DNA from: HRBIN30 sp964534275
GTDB taxonomy: Bacteria; Desulfobacterota; Binatia; HRBIN30
Direction: 5' to 3'
NCBI GenBank assembly: GCA_964534275.1
Contig: CAZHQG010000009.1
Location: 59,234 to 123,233 of the forward strand
Length of the DNA stretch: 64,000 nucleotides
Part shown: positions 44,595 through 53,970 of the stretch, one piece after another
How positions within the stretch are numbered: position 1 is the stretch's first letter
Layout: every line of letters starts with the position of its first letter
Program-made: the position numbers and the translations under genes
Notes under the pieces: generated by a model
What the model was told of the DNA's origin: nothing
Database searches by the model: none
What the model saw: only the letters and a program-made list of their open reading frames with translations

Positions 44595-46814
44595 TCAATT
44601 GGCCACGGCGTTTCGGTACGCGACGAGCTGCTCCCCCACCGGGGCGCCCTCGCGATAAAAGACAGCAGGTTTTCCGATCGGTGCGGCAACCTCTACGTCG
44701 CGTGGCCCTTCGAACACTGTACCAGACCAAAGGTGCACCCAACGGCCTTGCGGCAAGTACGCCTGCACACGCTCCACTCCGGGATCCAGCACGGGCGCCA
44801 CGAACAAGTCGGGTCCTACGAGGAACTCGCGGCCACCAAGATCCCAAGCACGCGGGTCGCTCGGGTAGTGCAGAAACAGCGGGCGAACGATCGGTGCTCC
44901 ACTGCGGGCGGCTTCGTCGATCAGCCAGGTCCGATACGATTTCCACGAAGCGAACAATTTCGCGTATTCAGAAAAGCGGCTCAGCGTTTCAGGGTCCGAG
45001 TAAAATTGGTGGTTCGCTTCCGGCAAGTTCCCTTCGTGGGTGCGGAACACCACCTGAAATGCAGCGAACTCCATCCACCGGAGCAGCAGCTCGCGCGACC
45101 GACGAATGCGCAGCAGTGGGTGGTCGATGGTGGTGTAGCCCCCAATGTCGCTGTGGTTGAAGGCAAATCCAGAAAGCCCGGAGGAAAGCAACCCGTGCAC
45201 CGCAGATTTGAGCCCGTCGTACTGGTCCCACGTGACCAGTTGGTCCCCTAGCCAAAACAGCGTGCTCCATGCCGGGCTGCGCGTAAATCCAGACCGCATG
45301 AAAAACACGCCGTCCTCCTCCCGGCCAGCGCGCACGATCGCTTCGCGGTTCCACTCTGCCCACAACTCCGGATACCGATTGTGGACCACGGGTGCTTCGC
45401 CCGCGTGAAGCACCGCGTCGTAAGGTAAGCCTTCGCCAAAGTCCGCCATCCAGCCCGAGGCCCCAGCCCCCAGCACCTGGTCCCGCAAAACTTGCAAGAA
45501 CCACTCGCGTGCTTCGGGATTGGTCACATCCAGTAACCCAGCCGAAAACGTCGTATTGCGAATCATGTACGGTTTGCCATCCGCCCGCCGGACCAGATAC
45601 CCCGCCTGTGCCGCTTCCCGAAACAAGTTTCGCCTGTGGCCGGGCTTTTCCGCGACGTCGACCAGAAACGGATTCACGTACGTCATCATCCGAATACCGG
45701 CTGCAGCCAGATCAGCGACCAGGGTTTCCCATTGCGGATATCGGTCGCGGTCGAGTTCCCAATTCCACCAGAGTTGCTTTCCGAAGGTGGTCGCACGCTG
45801 TCCCACCCAATCCTGCAACCAAAATGCAGCAATCGGGGTTTGCCGCGCAGCGAGTTCTTCCCACACCGCCCGCACACGTTCCGTGCCTCCTTGCATGCCC
45901 ACGATCGCACCACGATGCACCCACTCCGGAAGCCGTCGCATGCGGCCGAACGCGCCGGTGTGCGCTTCGATCAACTCCAACGGCGTCGAGCCCGCATACA
46001 ATCGGCCCCGCAGTTGGTTCGACCACACCTCGACCTGCACGCGGTCGGGTGCGCGAAAGTCGAAACTCGCATACTCGCTGTTTTCCAACGCAAGCGAGCG
46101 CATCCGGCTCGTGAGGTAGTGTGGCACCGGAGCATACGTGGTGTGCCAACTCCCGCCCGCACCCGCAACCAAATCGAGCAAGGCTGTGACCGGTTGCAGG
46201 CCGCGGCCAATGCCCTGCTCGCTGACGAAAATCGGGACGCGACGGCCTTTGAGGTCCAAGTATGTGAACTGCTCTCCGAAACCGAACACCCGCTCTCCCG
46301 GGTCGGATCGGTACACCAGGCCGACCCGCTGGAACGCGGGATCTTCCAAAAGCAGCTCGAAACGGAGCACGCGGTCGTGTTCGACTTTGAGAGACCACAC
46401 GTATCCAGTCGTCGTCGCACCGCACAGCAGGGTGCCGCGCACGCGCAACTCACCCTCGCTCGCTACGATCTCCTCCACGAGCTGATCGGAACACTGCGTC
46501 GTGCGACGGTCTTCGATCAAGAACAGCCCCCGCGATTCGTGCACCTTCTCGCGTCCCTTCCCAGCAGTCACGAATGCCCTGCCAGGAATCGTTTCCCACA
46601 CTGGATGCGCATTCGCGGGATGTCGCACGACGATTGCCGCATCGCTCCAGCCACGGCCCGTCCACTCCACCGTGAAGGCACCAAGTTGCAGCGGCGCTGG
46701 CGGGAACTCGATGCCCCCGCCCCCCAAGCGCCCCTCCGGTGCGCAACCGAAGGCGGAAACCAGAAACGCCACCCAAACGAGGCTTCGCCAGACACCAAAG
46801 ACCCGACAACGCAC
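44595..46814 (-). CDS. GH31 lipoprotein glycosidase, sulfoquinovosidase-like
   Basis: About 739 residues in my preferred form, starting at the GTG at 46814 because this gives a compact lipoprotein signal ending VSAFGC; an ATG at 46883 or much longer frame are alternatives. Family GH31 is certain. The active site reads GASGWMADFGEGLPYD (nucleophile Asp) and FWLGDQLVTWDQYDGL (acid/base Asp), and LSGFAFNHSDIGGYT follows. It is most like YihQ sulfoquinovosidase: VGMQGGTERV and WLQDWVGQR keep the two Gln residues used for sulfoquinovose. The arginine in YihQ GKRVMWNW is Gln here (GKQLWWNW). Substrate may therefore be sulfoquinovose in a different binding mode or a related glycoside. The protein is probably at the outer membrane. 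No sulfoglycolysis genes adjoin. Confidence 0.85.
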   Translation of the reverse strand: MRCRVFGVWRSLVWVAFLVSAFGCAPEGRLGGGGIEFPPAPLQLGAFTVEWTGRGWSDAAIVVRHPANAHPVWETIPGRAFVTAGKGREKVHESRGLFLIEDRRTTQCSDQLVEEIVASEGELRVRGTLLCGATTTGYVWSLKVEHDRVLRFELLLEDPAFQRVGLVYRSDPGERVFGFGEQFTYLDLKGRRVPIFVSEQGIGRGLQPVTALLDLVAGAGGSWHTTYAPVPHYLTSRMRSLALENSEYASFDFRAPDRVQVEVWSNQLRGRLYAGSTPLELIEAHTGAFGRMRRLPEWVHRGAIVGMQGGTERVRAVWEELAARQTPIAAFWLQDWVGQRATTFGKQLWWNWELDRDRYPQWETLVADLAAAGIRMMTYVNPFLVDVAEKPGHRRNLFREAAQAGYLVRRADGKPYMIRNTTFSAGLLDVTNPEAREWFLQVLRDQVLGAGASGWMADFGEGLPYDAVLHAGEAPVVHNRYPELWAEWNREAIVRAGREEDGVFFMRSGFTRSPAWSTLFWLGDQLVTWDQYDGLKSAVHGLLSSGLSGFAFNHSDIGGYTTIDHPLLRIRRSRELLLRWMEFAAFQVVFRTHEGNLPEANHQFYSDPETLSRFSEYAKLFASWKSYRTWLIDEAARSGAPIVRPLFLHYPSDPRAWDLGGREFLVGPDLFVAPVLDPGVERVQAYLPQGRWVHLWSGTVFEGPRDVEVAAPIGKPAVFYREGAPVGEQLVAYRNAVAN

Positions 46815-47162
46815 CCGGGACAAACCTGTCGTGCAAGCACCCCCCACCGCCCAACGCGCCTGTAATGCCACGTTCCAAAGCATGACGCAGTGCCGTAGTA
46901 CAGCGAACACAGCGCCGGCAAGGGAACGCACCAGAGGAACAACTGCCCAGACACTCGCTTTCGATTGCCGCTCGGATCGTTTGCCGCCGACGAGCAGTGG
47001 GACCCGAGCGGCAAGAGCATCGTACGCCCACCCCACCGACCGACGCGATCGATCCGTTGCGTCCAGCCCCCGGGGCCACGACAGTGGGCGCGCCGTCGCT
47101 ATGCCGCCAAGAGTCCTGGTACCGCTGGCAACACTTGTGTCGCTGTGGCACACCACGGCGCT

Positions 47163-48509
47163 GTGAACCGGCACGACGACCGCCATCCCCGAGATCGCCT
47201 CGAGCGCGAGCTCGGGTTGTTCGACACCACCATGCTGTGCGTTTCATCCATCATCGGGGCGGGCATTTTTCTGACTCCAGGTACCGTAGCGGAGCTCTTA
47301 CCCGAACCGAGCGTGTTTCTGGCAGTTTGGCTTGTGGGCGGGTTGCTCTCGCTTGCAGGCGCACTAGCGAACGCCGAGCTTGGGGCCATGTTTCCTCGTG
47401 CCGGAGGCGACTACGTGTACTTGCGCGAAGCGTATCACCCGCTGGCCGGGTTCGTGGTCGGGTGGCTTTCGTTCTTCGTCATTTACGCTGGCACGGTAGC
47501 AACTTTGGCGGTGGGATTTGCCGATGGTCTGGCGCGGTTCCTCGGACTCGGCGATGCAGGAGTGGCGAGTATCGCCGTCCTGACCATCGCGGCGGTTTCC
47601 GCCGTCAACTATTTCGGAGTGCGCAAAGGTGCCCGGCTCAACAATGCCACTGCTGTGTTGAAACTCGGCGCGATTGTGGCACTGAGCGCCTGGGCGCTCA
47701 CGAGCTCCCATGGCAACTGGGCCCATCTGTTTTCGGCCAGCCACAGCCTCCCTCCTGGAGTGTGGACGAACTTCGGCTTGGCGCTTTCGCCGGTGCTGTT
47801 CAGCTATCTCGGATGGAACGCCCCGGTGTACGTGGCGAGCGAGATCCACTCTCCCGGGTTCACGATTCCGCGTGCGTTGTTTCTCGGATTGGGGCTGTGC
47901 ATCGCGGCCTACGGTTTGCTGAATGTGGTTTACTTGTACGCCGTACCCCTCGAAGAGATACGCGGTCAGGCCAACATTGGCGAACAGGCAGCGCGCGTGC
48001 TGTTTGGCGAGGCTGGCGCCACCATCGTCGCCGCGTTGGTGCTGGCCTCGGTGTTAGGCTGCCTGAATGCGACGGTCCTTGTCGGGCCGCGGATCGCCTA
48101 CGCAATGGCGCTCGACGGGTATTTTTTCCCGGGCGTGGATCGCGTCCACGACCGCTACCGTACGCCCCACGGCGCGATTGTGGCGCAGGCAGGCACGGCC
48201 ATCGCGCTGGTGCTGTTGTTGCGCCAGTTCCCGAGCGTGCTCGACTACACCACGTTTGCAATCGTTCTGGCGACTGCCGCGGACACCACCGCACTGTACG
48301 CATTGCGCATCCGCCAGCCGCACAAGCTGCGACCGTATCGTGCGTGGGGATACCCGTGGCTCCCCGCGTTGTACTTGGTGGCCAACCTGTTCATCGCAGC
48401 CGTGATGCTATCGGGGCGACCATTGGAATGCGGAATCGCCCTGATCGTGACCGCCACCGCGCTACCGTTTTACTGGTATCTCAACCCGCAAGCGCAGCGC
48501 GCACACTAG
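47163..48509 (+). CDS. APC-family amino acid permease
   Basis: A 448-residue transporter with about 12 hydrophobic helices. The family start is recognisable: RELGLFDTTMLCVSSIIGAGIFLTPG near residue 14-40, where the GAGIF loop between helix 1 halves holds substrate. PRAGGDYVYLREAYHPLAGFVVGWLSF and GWNAPVYVASEI are also typical. The GTG at 47163 is chosen as it starts just before; no strong ribosome site is visible and the ATG in TTMLCV would truncate helix 1. It is divergent from the GH31 gene. Amino acid specificity cannot be told. Confidence 0.9.
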   Translation: MNRHDDRHPRDRLERELGLFDTTMLCVSSIIGAGIFLTPGTVAELLPEPSVFLAVWLVGGLLSLAGALANAELGAMFPRAGGDYVYLREAYHPLAGFVVGWLSFFVIYAGTVATLAVGFADGLARFLGLGDAGVASIAVLTIAAVSAVNYFGVRKGARLNNATAVLKLGAIVALSAWALTSSHGNWAHLFSASHSLPPGVWTNFGLALSPVLFSYLGWNAPVYVASEIHSPGFTIPRALFLGLGLCIAAYGLLNVVYLYAVPLEEIRGQANIGEQAARVLFGEAGATIVAALVLASVLGCLNATVLVGPRIAYAMALDGYFFPGVDRVHDRYRTPHGAIVAQAGTAIALVLLLRQFPSVLDYTTFAIVLATAADTTALYALRIRQPHKLRPYRAWGYPWLPALYLVANLFIAAVMLSGRPLECGIALIVTATALPFYWYLNPQAQRAH

Positions 48510-48547
48510 TGGCCCGCACATCGGCGACACGGCGATCGCAGCTCTCG

Positions 48548-49738
48548 CTAGCGTTGCACACGCACTCGCTGGCCGTCGCGCAAAGGCCTCGCACTCACAA
48601 CCACCAACTCGCCGCCCACGAGGCCCTCGCGGACCTGTACTCGACCGGCAAGCGTCGTACCCACCTGCACAGGCCGCGACCGCACCCTCTCTCCATCCAC
48701 CAGCCACACGAAGGCTTCGCCACGGTCGTTTCGGCGCACGGCGGCAGCCGGAACGAATACCATCGGATCGCTGCCATTGGTCTGCTGCACATCGGCGAGG
48801 AATGTCACGCGCGCACTCATGTCCGGAAGGAGGCGTTCGTCCGGTTGCAAAATCCGCACTTCGATGCGCAGCGTTCCTTTCGATCGGTCTACCTGCGGAT
48901 AGAATTTCACGACCTCCGCAGGGTACTTTGCATCCGGGTACGCGTCAGGGGTGACCACAGCTTGTTGCCCCATGTACACGCGAGCCAAATCGGCTTCGTT
49001 TACGTCGATTTGCGCGCGCATGTCGGAAAGGTTGGCCATCCGAATGAGGTCTCCGGAACCCGCAAACCCTCCCGGAACGGCAATCTCGCCCACTTCTTTT
49101 GCCTTGGAGAGAATCACTCCGTCGGTGGGCGCACGAAGCAAGGTGTAATCGAGGTTGACGCGCGCTTGCTGCAGCTCCGCCTCAGCTTGCGCTAGCGCCG
49201 CGCGGGCTACCCGTGCGCGGCTTTCCTGGACATCGAGTTCCTGTTGCGATGCCACCCCTTGCGCCCGCAAAGACCGCACGCGCTGCAGCTCGGCTTCAGC
49301 TAACTCCCACTGCGCCTTCGCCAACGCAACTTGCGCCTCGGCACGCGCCACCTGCGCACGGTAGTCGCGGTCATCCAGCTGCACCAAGGGATCGCCTTTG
49401 CGTACGCTTTGCCCCTCCTCCACAAAGTACCGTTCGATCCGCCCCGGAACGCGCACCCCGATGGAAACATATCGTTCCCCCGTAACGATGTAGCCAGAGC
49501 CACTGAGCACGGGGAGCGGACCCGTCTCCGCGGCGGTCGTGCGTGTGGCCTCTGCCACCACGACATCGACCGCCGCACTGTGGCGCCACCAAACTGCAAG
49601 CGCGCCCGTCAGCACGAGCGCGGCAACCACCCAAGGCCAACGCCGCGGCCTTCGGGTCAACTCCTCTTCGTCGCGCCCGAGGCGCAGGGAGTTCAAGTCG
49701 TCTTTGAGCGTTTCGCTAATCGACAGTGGTTCGGTCAC
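48548..49738 (-). CDS. HlyD/MacA-type periplasmic adaptor of ABC exporter
   Basis: A 396-residue membrane-fusion protein. A cytoplasmic N-terminus of about 32 residues precedes one membrane helix (WPWVVAALVLTGALAVWW). Next come a biotinyl-lipoyl half (YIVTGERYVSIGVRVPGRIE, EEGQSVRKGDPLVQLDDRDY), an alpha-hairpin coiled coil at about 135-200, a second lipoyl half (LLRAPTDGVILSK), and a beta-barrel. GTG start with GGAGG upstream. It is the last gene of the four-gene unit 52909-48548 and connects the MacB/DevC-type permeases to an outer-membrane channel. The exported substrate is unknown. Confidence 0.92.
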   Translation of the reverse strand: MTEPLSISETLKDDLNSLRLGRDEEELTRRPRRWPWVVAALVLTGALAVWWRHSAAVDVVVAEATRTTAAETGPLPVLSGSGYIVTGERYVSIGVRVPGRIERYFVEEGQSVRKGDPLVQLDDRDYRAQVARAEAQVALAKAQWELAEAELQRVRSLRAQGVASQQELDVQESRARVARAALAQAEAELQQARVNLDYTLLRAPTDGVILSKAKEVGEIAVPGGFAGSGDLIRMANLSDMRAQIDVNEADLARVYMGQQAVVTPDAYPDAKYPAEVVKFYPQVDRSKGTLRIEVRILQPDERLLPDMSARVTFLADVQQTNGSDPMVFVPAAAVRRNDRGEAFVWLVDGERVRSRPVQVGTTLAGRVQVREGLVGGELVVVSARPLRDGQRVRVQR

Positions 49739-49787
49739 GGATCCTCCTACGTTCGTGCCGCTGAGTTCTGCGTGCCTCCAAGCACGT

Positions 49788-50963
49788 TCAGCCCCGTCGC
49801 AGCGCTTCGATGGGACGCAAACTCGCCGCTCGCGCCGCAGGCCCTAAGCCTGCTAACAGGCCGATCACGAGCGTGAGCACAAAACTCGCAATCAAGTCTC
49901 CGGCGCCGACGCGAAGCTGAACCACGTTCGTTGTGAACGTGGCCGCCCCGAAGCCAATGCCTTTTAACCAGTGTCCTACCGAAGCCGCCAGAACCACCGA
50001 TAGCCCTGCGCCGGCCACAAACCCGGCCACGGCAAGCAGGAGTGCCTCGAGTTGGAATGCGAGCAAAATGCTTCCCCGGGAAAAGCCGAGTGCACGCAAA
50101 GTGCCGATCTCCGCAACGCGACTTTGCACGGCAGCGTACATGGTGTTGGCAGCACCAAACCCAGCTCCGATGCCCGAAAACACTGCAATTGCCACCACCA
50201 AAATGTAGAGGGAATTCGCCGACTCGGATTGCTTCGCATAGTAGTCGGTCTCTCGCTCGGCTTGCAGCGCATAACGCGGGTCTGCCTCGATACGGTCTTT
50301 CAGCAGCCAAAAATCCGCTTCGGAATTGGCGCGCAGGCGAATGGCCGAGTACGGAAGCGGTCGTTTGGCATCGTTTGCAAGCTCGCGAACATCCACCCAC
50401 ACTTCGCTTTCGAACGACGAGCCTTCCGCTGCAAAAATGCCGACGACCTTCCAACTTCCGCGGCCAAAGCGCAGTTCGCTCCCCAACGTGGTGCCTTCGT
50501 ACCGACCCACCAGCGATTTGCCCACGATCGCTTCCGCCGCGCTTGGTTCAAACATTCGCCCGGCAATGATCCGCACTTGATCGTGCACCTCGAGCGCGAT
50601 CGGCTCCACTCCTCGCACCAAGACATTTTCCCGCCCGCCCTCTCTGGTCCAAAAAAACGGCTGCACCACCAACTCGGGCGACACCAGTGGCTGGTCGGCC
50701 GCATTCCGCGCAATGCCGTCGTAAAAACGAATCGCCTGATACGCCGCTTGCGAGAGGGCACTCGCACCGTCGTTGTCGGACCCTTTCCGCATCACCACCA
50801 AATTCAAGGGGTGGCCGGTACTCACCAGCGTGCGTTTCAGGCTGGAAATGAGCCCCAGGAACAAGCTCGACGCCACGACGACCAAGGCGATCACCGCAAT
50901 GGTCATGGTGGTCCGCAACGGCCGGTTCCAGAGATTTCTCGCGCTGTAAGAGAACGGCAGCAT
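49788..50963 (-). CDS. FtsX-type ABC exporter permease (1)
   Basis: A 391-residue permease with an N-terminal helix (TTMTIAVIALVVVASSLFLGL), a large periplasmic MacB-like domain at about 45-260 and three C-terminal helices (YILVVAIAVFSGIGAGFGAANTMYAAV..., GFVAGAGLSVVLAASVG, and LIASFVLTLVIGLLAGLGPAARAASLRPIEALR). The coupling sequence EIGTLRALGFSRGSILLAF is diagnostic of the FtsX/MacB permease family. It lies 10 bases after the second permease gene, so the transporter is likely a heterodimer of the two. Confidence 0.93.
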   Translation of the reverse strand: MLPFSYSARNLWNRPLRTTMTIAVIALVVVASSLFLGLISSLKRTLVSTGHPLNLVVMRKGSDNDGASALSQAAYQAIRFYDGIARNAADQPLVSPELVVQPFFWTREGGRENVLVRGVEPIALEVHDQVRIIAGRMFEPSAAEAIVGKSLVGRYEGTTLGSELRFGRGSWKVVGIFAAEGSSFESEVWVDVRELANDAKRPLPYSAIRLRANSEADFWLLKDRIEADPRYALQAERETDYYAKQSESANSLYILVVAIAVFSGIGAGFGAANTMYAAVQSRVAEIGTLRALGFSRGSILLAFQLEALLLAVAGFVAGAGLSVVLAASVGHWLKGIGFGAATFTTNVVQLRVGAGDLIASFVLTLVIGLLAGLGPAARAASLRPIEALRRG

Positions 50964-50973
50964 CGGGCGGCCT

Positions 50974-52140
50974 CTAGAACACTTCGTGAAGCGACTCGAT
51001 CACAGGCTTCCGCGCGGCTCCCCACGCGGGCACCAACCCGGCGACCGCGCCCACTACGAGCGCGAGCGCCACACCTTGAGCAGCCACGGTTGGAGTGACC
51101 AAAAAACTTCCCAGGGGACCCAAAGCTGGAATGAACGCCGAGAAACTGCGCAGCCCATGGGTGAAGGCGTATGCCAGACCTACGCCGCAAAGACCCGCTG
51201 TGGTGCACAGCAGCGCCGACTCGGCCAGCAGCGTGGCAAACACCACGTGGCGGGGGAACCCCAGGGCCTTGAGCACGGCAATCTCTCCCTGACGTTCACG
51301 GATCGACATGGAGGCCGTATTGGCCGCGATCACCACGACGCAGGTGGCCACCAGCAACGTGACCAGCAACACGATGGTCACGAACCCTTTCAGCGAGCCG
51401 AAAAAATTGCCGAAGAAGCTTTTCTCGGTCTCGGAAGCCGTTTCCGCTTCGCTGTTGCGGAACAAATCGTCGATCGCGCGCATCACAGCTTCCACACGGT
51501 TGGGGTCGTCCACGCGAACCCAAATCACGTGTGCAATTTCGAGCCCGCGACCACGCGCTGCAATCAGCGCCTCGTCGAGGTACGCGCGTTGGATCCATAC
51601 CACCGGGGAGCGCTCGATTGGAATTTCTCCGACGATGCGCAAGTCGAGAGCGACTGCCCAGGCAGTACTCTTCAACGTGATGCGGTCGCCAATCTTCCAC
51701 TTGTAGCGCTTCATTGTTTGGCGGCCGACCAGCACCCCGTCGCGGTAGCGACGAAAATCTTCGAGTTGCTCCCGCGGAATGCCGTAATCCGGATACACAC
51801 TCCCCACATGCTCAGCTTCCACGGCAAAGTTCGGGAAGGTCACGCGACCCTCCTCTTCGTACGCGCCGCCAAACCACGTCGTCGCTACCGCCGCCGCTAC
51901 ACCCTCGACTTGCCGAACCTTGCGGGCAAACGCGTACGGCATCGAATACACGATCCCGGCCTTGTTGTGCACGGAGATACGAGTATTGCTGGCAAGTGAG
52001 TCGAGTAATGCGTCGAGTCCTGCCGGCATGGTGAGCAAAAACACTACGAGCATGACCGCGAGCGCCACCGCGCCAAAGGTCAGCGCGCTGCGCAATTTGT
52101 TGCGAAGCAAATTCGCGTAGACGAACCTGGTGTAGTTCAT
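50974..52140 (-). CDS. FtsX-type ABC exporter permease (2)
   Basis: A 388-residue permease of the same FtsX/MacB family. ATG 52140 (MNYTRFVYANLLRNKLRSALT) is the family start; the ORF runs further upstream without homology. The periplasmic domain is at about 45-260 and the coupling segment is RERQGEIAVLKALGFPRHVVFATLL near 290. The C-terminus AAQGVALALVVGAVAGLVPAWGAARKPVIESL matches the paralogue at 49788. It starts only four bases after the ATPase stop, so the two are coupled. Together with the ATPase, permease 1 and adaptor it forms an exporter for a small molecule, lipid or peptide. Confidence 0.93.
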   Translation of the reverse strand: MNYTRFVYANLLRNKLRSALTFGAVALAVMLVVFLLTMPAGLDALLDSLASNTRISVHNKAGIVYSMPYAFARKVRQVEGVAAAVATTWFGGAYEEEGRVTFPNFAVEAEHVGSVYPDYGIPREQLEDFRRYRDGVLVGRQTMKRYKWKIGDRITLKSTAWAVALDLRIVGEIPIERSPVVWIQRAYLDEALIAARGRGLEIAHVIWVRVDDPNRVEAVMRAIDDLFRNSEAETASETEKSFFGNFFGSLKGFVTIVLLVTLLVATCVVVIAANTASMSIRERQGEIAVLKALGFPRHVVFATLLAESALLCTTAGLCGVGLAYAFTHGLRSFSAFIPALGPLGSFLVTPTVAAQGVALALVVGAVAGLVPAWGAARKPVIESLHEVF

Positions 52141-52144
52141 CGCT

Positions 52145-52909
52145 TCATCCGCCTCGGCTGACCCCACCGCTCGCCGCCATGGCCACGGCCTCGTGCGCCC
52201 GAGCCGCTTCCGCGCCTTCCAAGAGTTGGCCTTTGTCCAAGTGGAAGGCGAGATCGACGAAGCGCAGGGCGCGGGGATCGTGGGTCACCATGATCACCGT
52301 TTTGCCGAAATCGGTGCGCAAGTGGCGGAGCAGGCGCAAAGTGGCCTCGGCGTTTCGCGCGTCCAGATCCCCCGTGGGCTCGTCGGCAACGATTAGGTCA
52401 GGATCGGTCACCAACGCGCGCGCAATGGCCACGCGTTGCTGCTCACCGCCGGACAACGTTCGCGGGTAATGGTGCAAGCGATGCCCAAGTCCGACAATCC
52501 GCAGGGCAATTTCCGCTCGACGAAGCCGTTCGCGTTTGTCGAGCCGTGTCAGCAACAGCGGTAGGGCAACGTTGTCGCGCGCAGAAAGAACGGGAATCAG
52601 GTTAAAAAACTGGAAGATCAAACCCACATGCCGCGCACGCCAGCGAGCCAGTGCGTCTTCGTCCAAAACATCCAGGCGCCGACCGGCGACCCACACCTCG
52701 CCTGTCGTGGGGCGATCCAACCCGGCAAGCAAATTCATCAACGTCGATTTCCCGGATCCCGACGGGCCCATGAACGCGACGAACTGACCCGGAGGAATTT
52801 CCAACGACACGTCGTCGAGGGCGCGCACTTCGTCCACCCCGCGCCGATAGACGCGAGAAACCCGCACGATCCGAACGAGCGGTTGGGGATCTCCTGAAGC
52901 CACTGGCAT
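52145..52909 (-). CDS. ABC transporter ATP-binding protein (MacB/LolD type)
   Basis: A 254-residue ATPase. ATG 52909 (MPVASGDPQPLVRIV) is chosen as the nearest to family start. Walker A GPSGSGKSTLMNLLAGLD near 57, Q-loop FQFFNLIPVLSARDNVALPL near 101, signature LSGGEQQRVAIARALV near 155, Walker B DLIVADEPTGDLDARN near 177, and the switch His in MVTHDPRAL near 210. The tail of the protein (about 230-254) is alanine-rich and not needed for ATPase function. It drives the two FtsX-type permeases encoded downstream. It is divergent from the tRNA-protein transferase gene. Confidence 0.95.
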   Translation of the reverse strand: MPVASGDPQPLVRIVRVSRVYRRGVDEVRALDDVSLEIPPGQFVAFMGPSGSGKSTLMNLLAGLDRPTTGEVWVAGRRLDVLDEDALARWRARHVGLIFQFFNLIPVLSARDNVALPLLLTRLDKRERLRRAEIALRIVGLGHRLHHYPRTLSGGEQQRVAIARALVTDPDLIVADEPTGDLDARNAEATLRLLRHLRTDFGKTVIMVTHDPRALRFVDLAFHLDKGQLLEGAEAARAHEAVAMAASGGVSRGG

Positions 52910-53021
52910 GACCACAGCAATGTACCCATAAGCCAGGCAGGGAACGAGTCCAGGCTTTCCCAGTTGCTTTGCACCCATTTTGACTGCACACTGAAGGGCA
53001 CCGTTAAGGATCGAGCCAGCC

Positions 53022-53768
53022 ATGGAGCGCCACAGTCGCAGCGCCAATCGGGCCTCGCGGGAATGGGTCGTGTACGATGAGTACAGCCCTTGCCCGTACC
53101 TACCTGGCCAAATTGCCCGTATGCCGCTGCGGCTGCCGGTAGAGCCCTTGTCGCGCGAAGCGCTCTCGCAGCGCCTGGAGGCCGGCGATCGGCGCCAAGG
53201 AGCCCTGCTCTACCGACCACGGTGTCCCGGCTGCCAAGCCTGCCAAGCCATCCGCATCCCCGTGCACGCGTTCGTTCCCAATCGCACCCAACGCCGCACG
53301 TTTCGCCGCGGCGAAGCGTTGCTAGAGACCCGCATCGGTCCGCCCGTGGCCGATCTCGAACGAGTGCGGCTTTACAACCGCCACAAGATCGAACGACGCC
53401 TGCTACGAGCCGATGGACTCATCGATCGAGCGCTGTACGAGGAGTTTCTGGTCGAAACCTGCGCTGAAACGTTCGAACTCAGTTACTGGCTCGATGGCAA
53501 ACTCGTGGGCGTCGCCATCACCGACCGTGCTGCCGACGCCTTGTCCGCCGTGTACTGTTACTACGACCCGGCATATTCCCGCCTGAGCCTGGGCACGTAC
53601 TCCATCTTGAAGCAACTCGCTTTGTGCAGGGAGTGGAACCTCCGATACTTGTACCTGGGACTGTACGTCGAGGGCTGCCCGACCATGGCCTACAAGTCCC
53701 AGTTCTTCCCCCACGAGCGGCTCATCCACGGACGCTGGCGGTACTTCGATCGTCTCCGAGAGGACTAG
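53022..53768 (+). CDS. bpt: Arginyl/leucyl-tRNA-protein transferase (Ate/Bpt family)
   Basis: A 248-residue aminoacyl-tRNA-protein transferase that adds Leu or Arg to N-terminal acidic residues, marking proteins for ClpAP degradation. The N-terminal Cys-rich domain has SPCPYLPGQIARMPLR near 22 and LLYRPRCPGCQACQAIRIPV near 62. The GNAT-like catalytic domain contains RALYEEFLVET near 137, then YDPAYSRLSLGTYSIL near 187, LYLGLYVEGCPTMAYKSQFFP near 211 and final RWRYFDR. ATG 53022 has AAGGA upstream. Length fits bacterial Bpt. It may be leucyl- or arginyl-specific; bacterial members are mostly leucyl transferases of the Bpt type, so the exact aminoacyl choice is open. Confidence 0.93.
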   Translation: MERHSRSANRASREWVVYDEYSPCPYLPGQIARMPLRLPVEPLSREALSQRLEAGDRRQGALLYRPRCPGCQACQAIRIPVHAFVPNRTQRRTFRRGEALLETRIGPPVADLERVRLYNRHKIERRLLRADGLIDRALYEEFLVETCAETFELSYWLDGKLVGVAITDRAADALSAVYCYYDPAYSRLSLGTYSILKQLALCREWNLRYLYLGLYVEGCPTMAYKSQFFPHERLIHGRWRYFDRLRED

Positions 53769-53810
53769 CGTACCCACGGCATCCACACGCCAACACCACG
53801 TCGGAACCGT

Positions 53811-53845
53811 GGGCGACGCACCGCGTCCCGCACAACGGCAGAACC
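53811..53845. repeat. Degenerate copy of the palindromic repeat near etfA
   Basis: The segment GGGCGACGCACCGCGTC, followed by CCGCACAACGGC, matches the right-hand part of the element at 7342-7376 (GGGCGACGCACCGCGTCGCC and GTACAATGGC) with few changes. It lies in the 200-base gap between the tRNA-protein transferase and zinc-ribbon genes. A third degenerate copy is at 7694-7716. This shows the element is dispersed, not a local hairpin. Confidence 0.5.
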
Positions 53846-53970
53846 AGACACGTTTTACCCCCACTCCCACCGTGTCGTTCGGTTTTCTATGTTCGACCCG
53901 CCTTGTTTGTCCGGCGAGCATGCCATTCTTTGGGCAAGCACGTTTTGCATAGGATCACGAAAGGGGAATC

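Noticed and set aside
46997..49195. 732-residue open frame on plus strand
   Set aside because: It runs through the APC permease in another frame and antisense to the HlyD gene, with Arg-rich composition typical of shadow frames.
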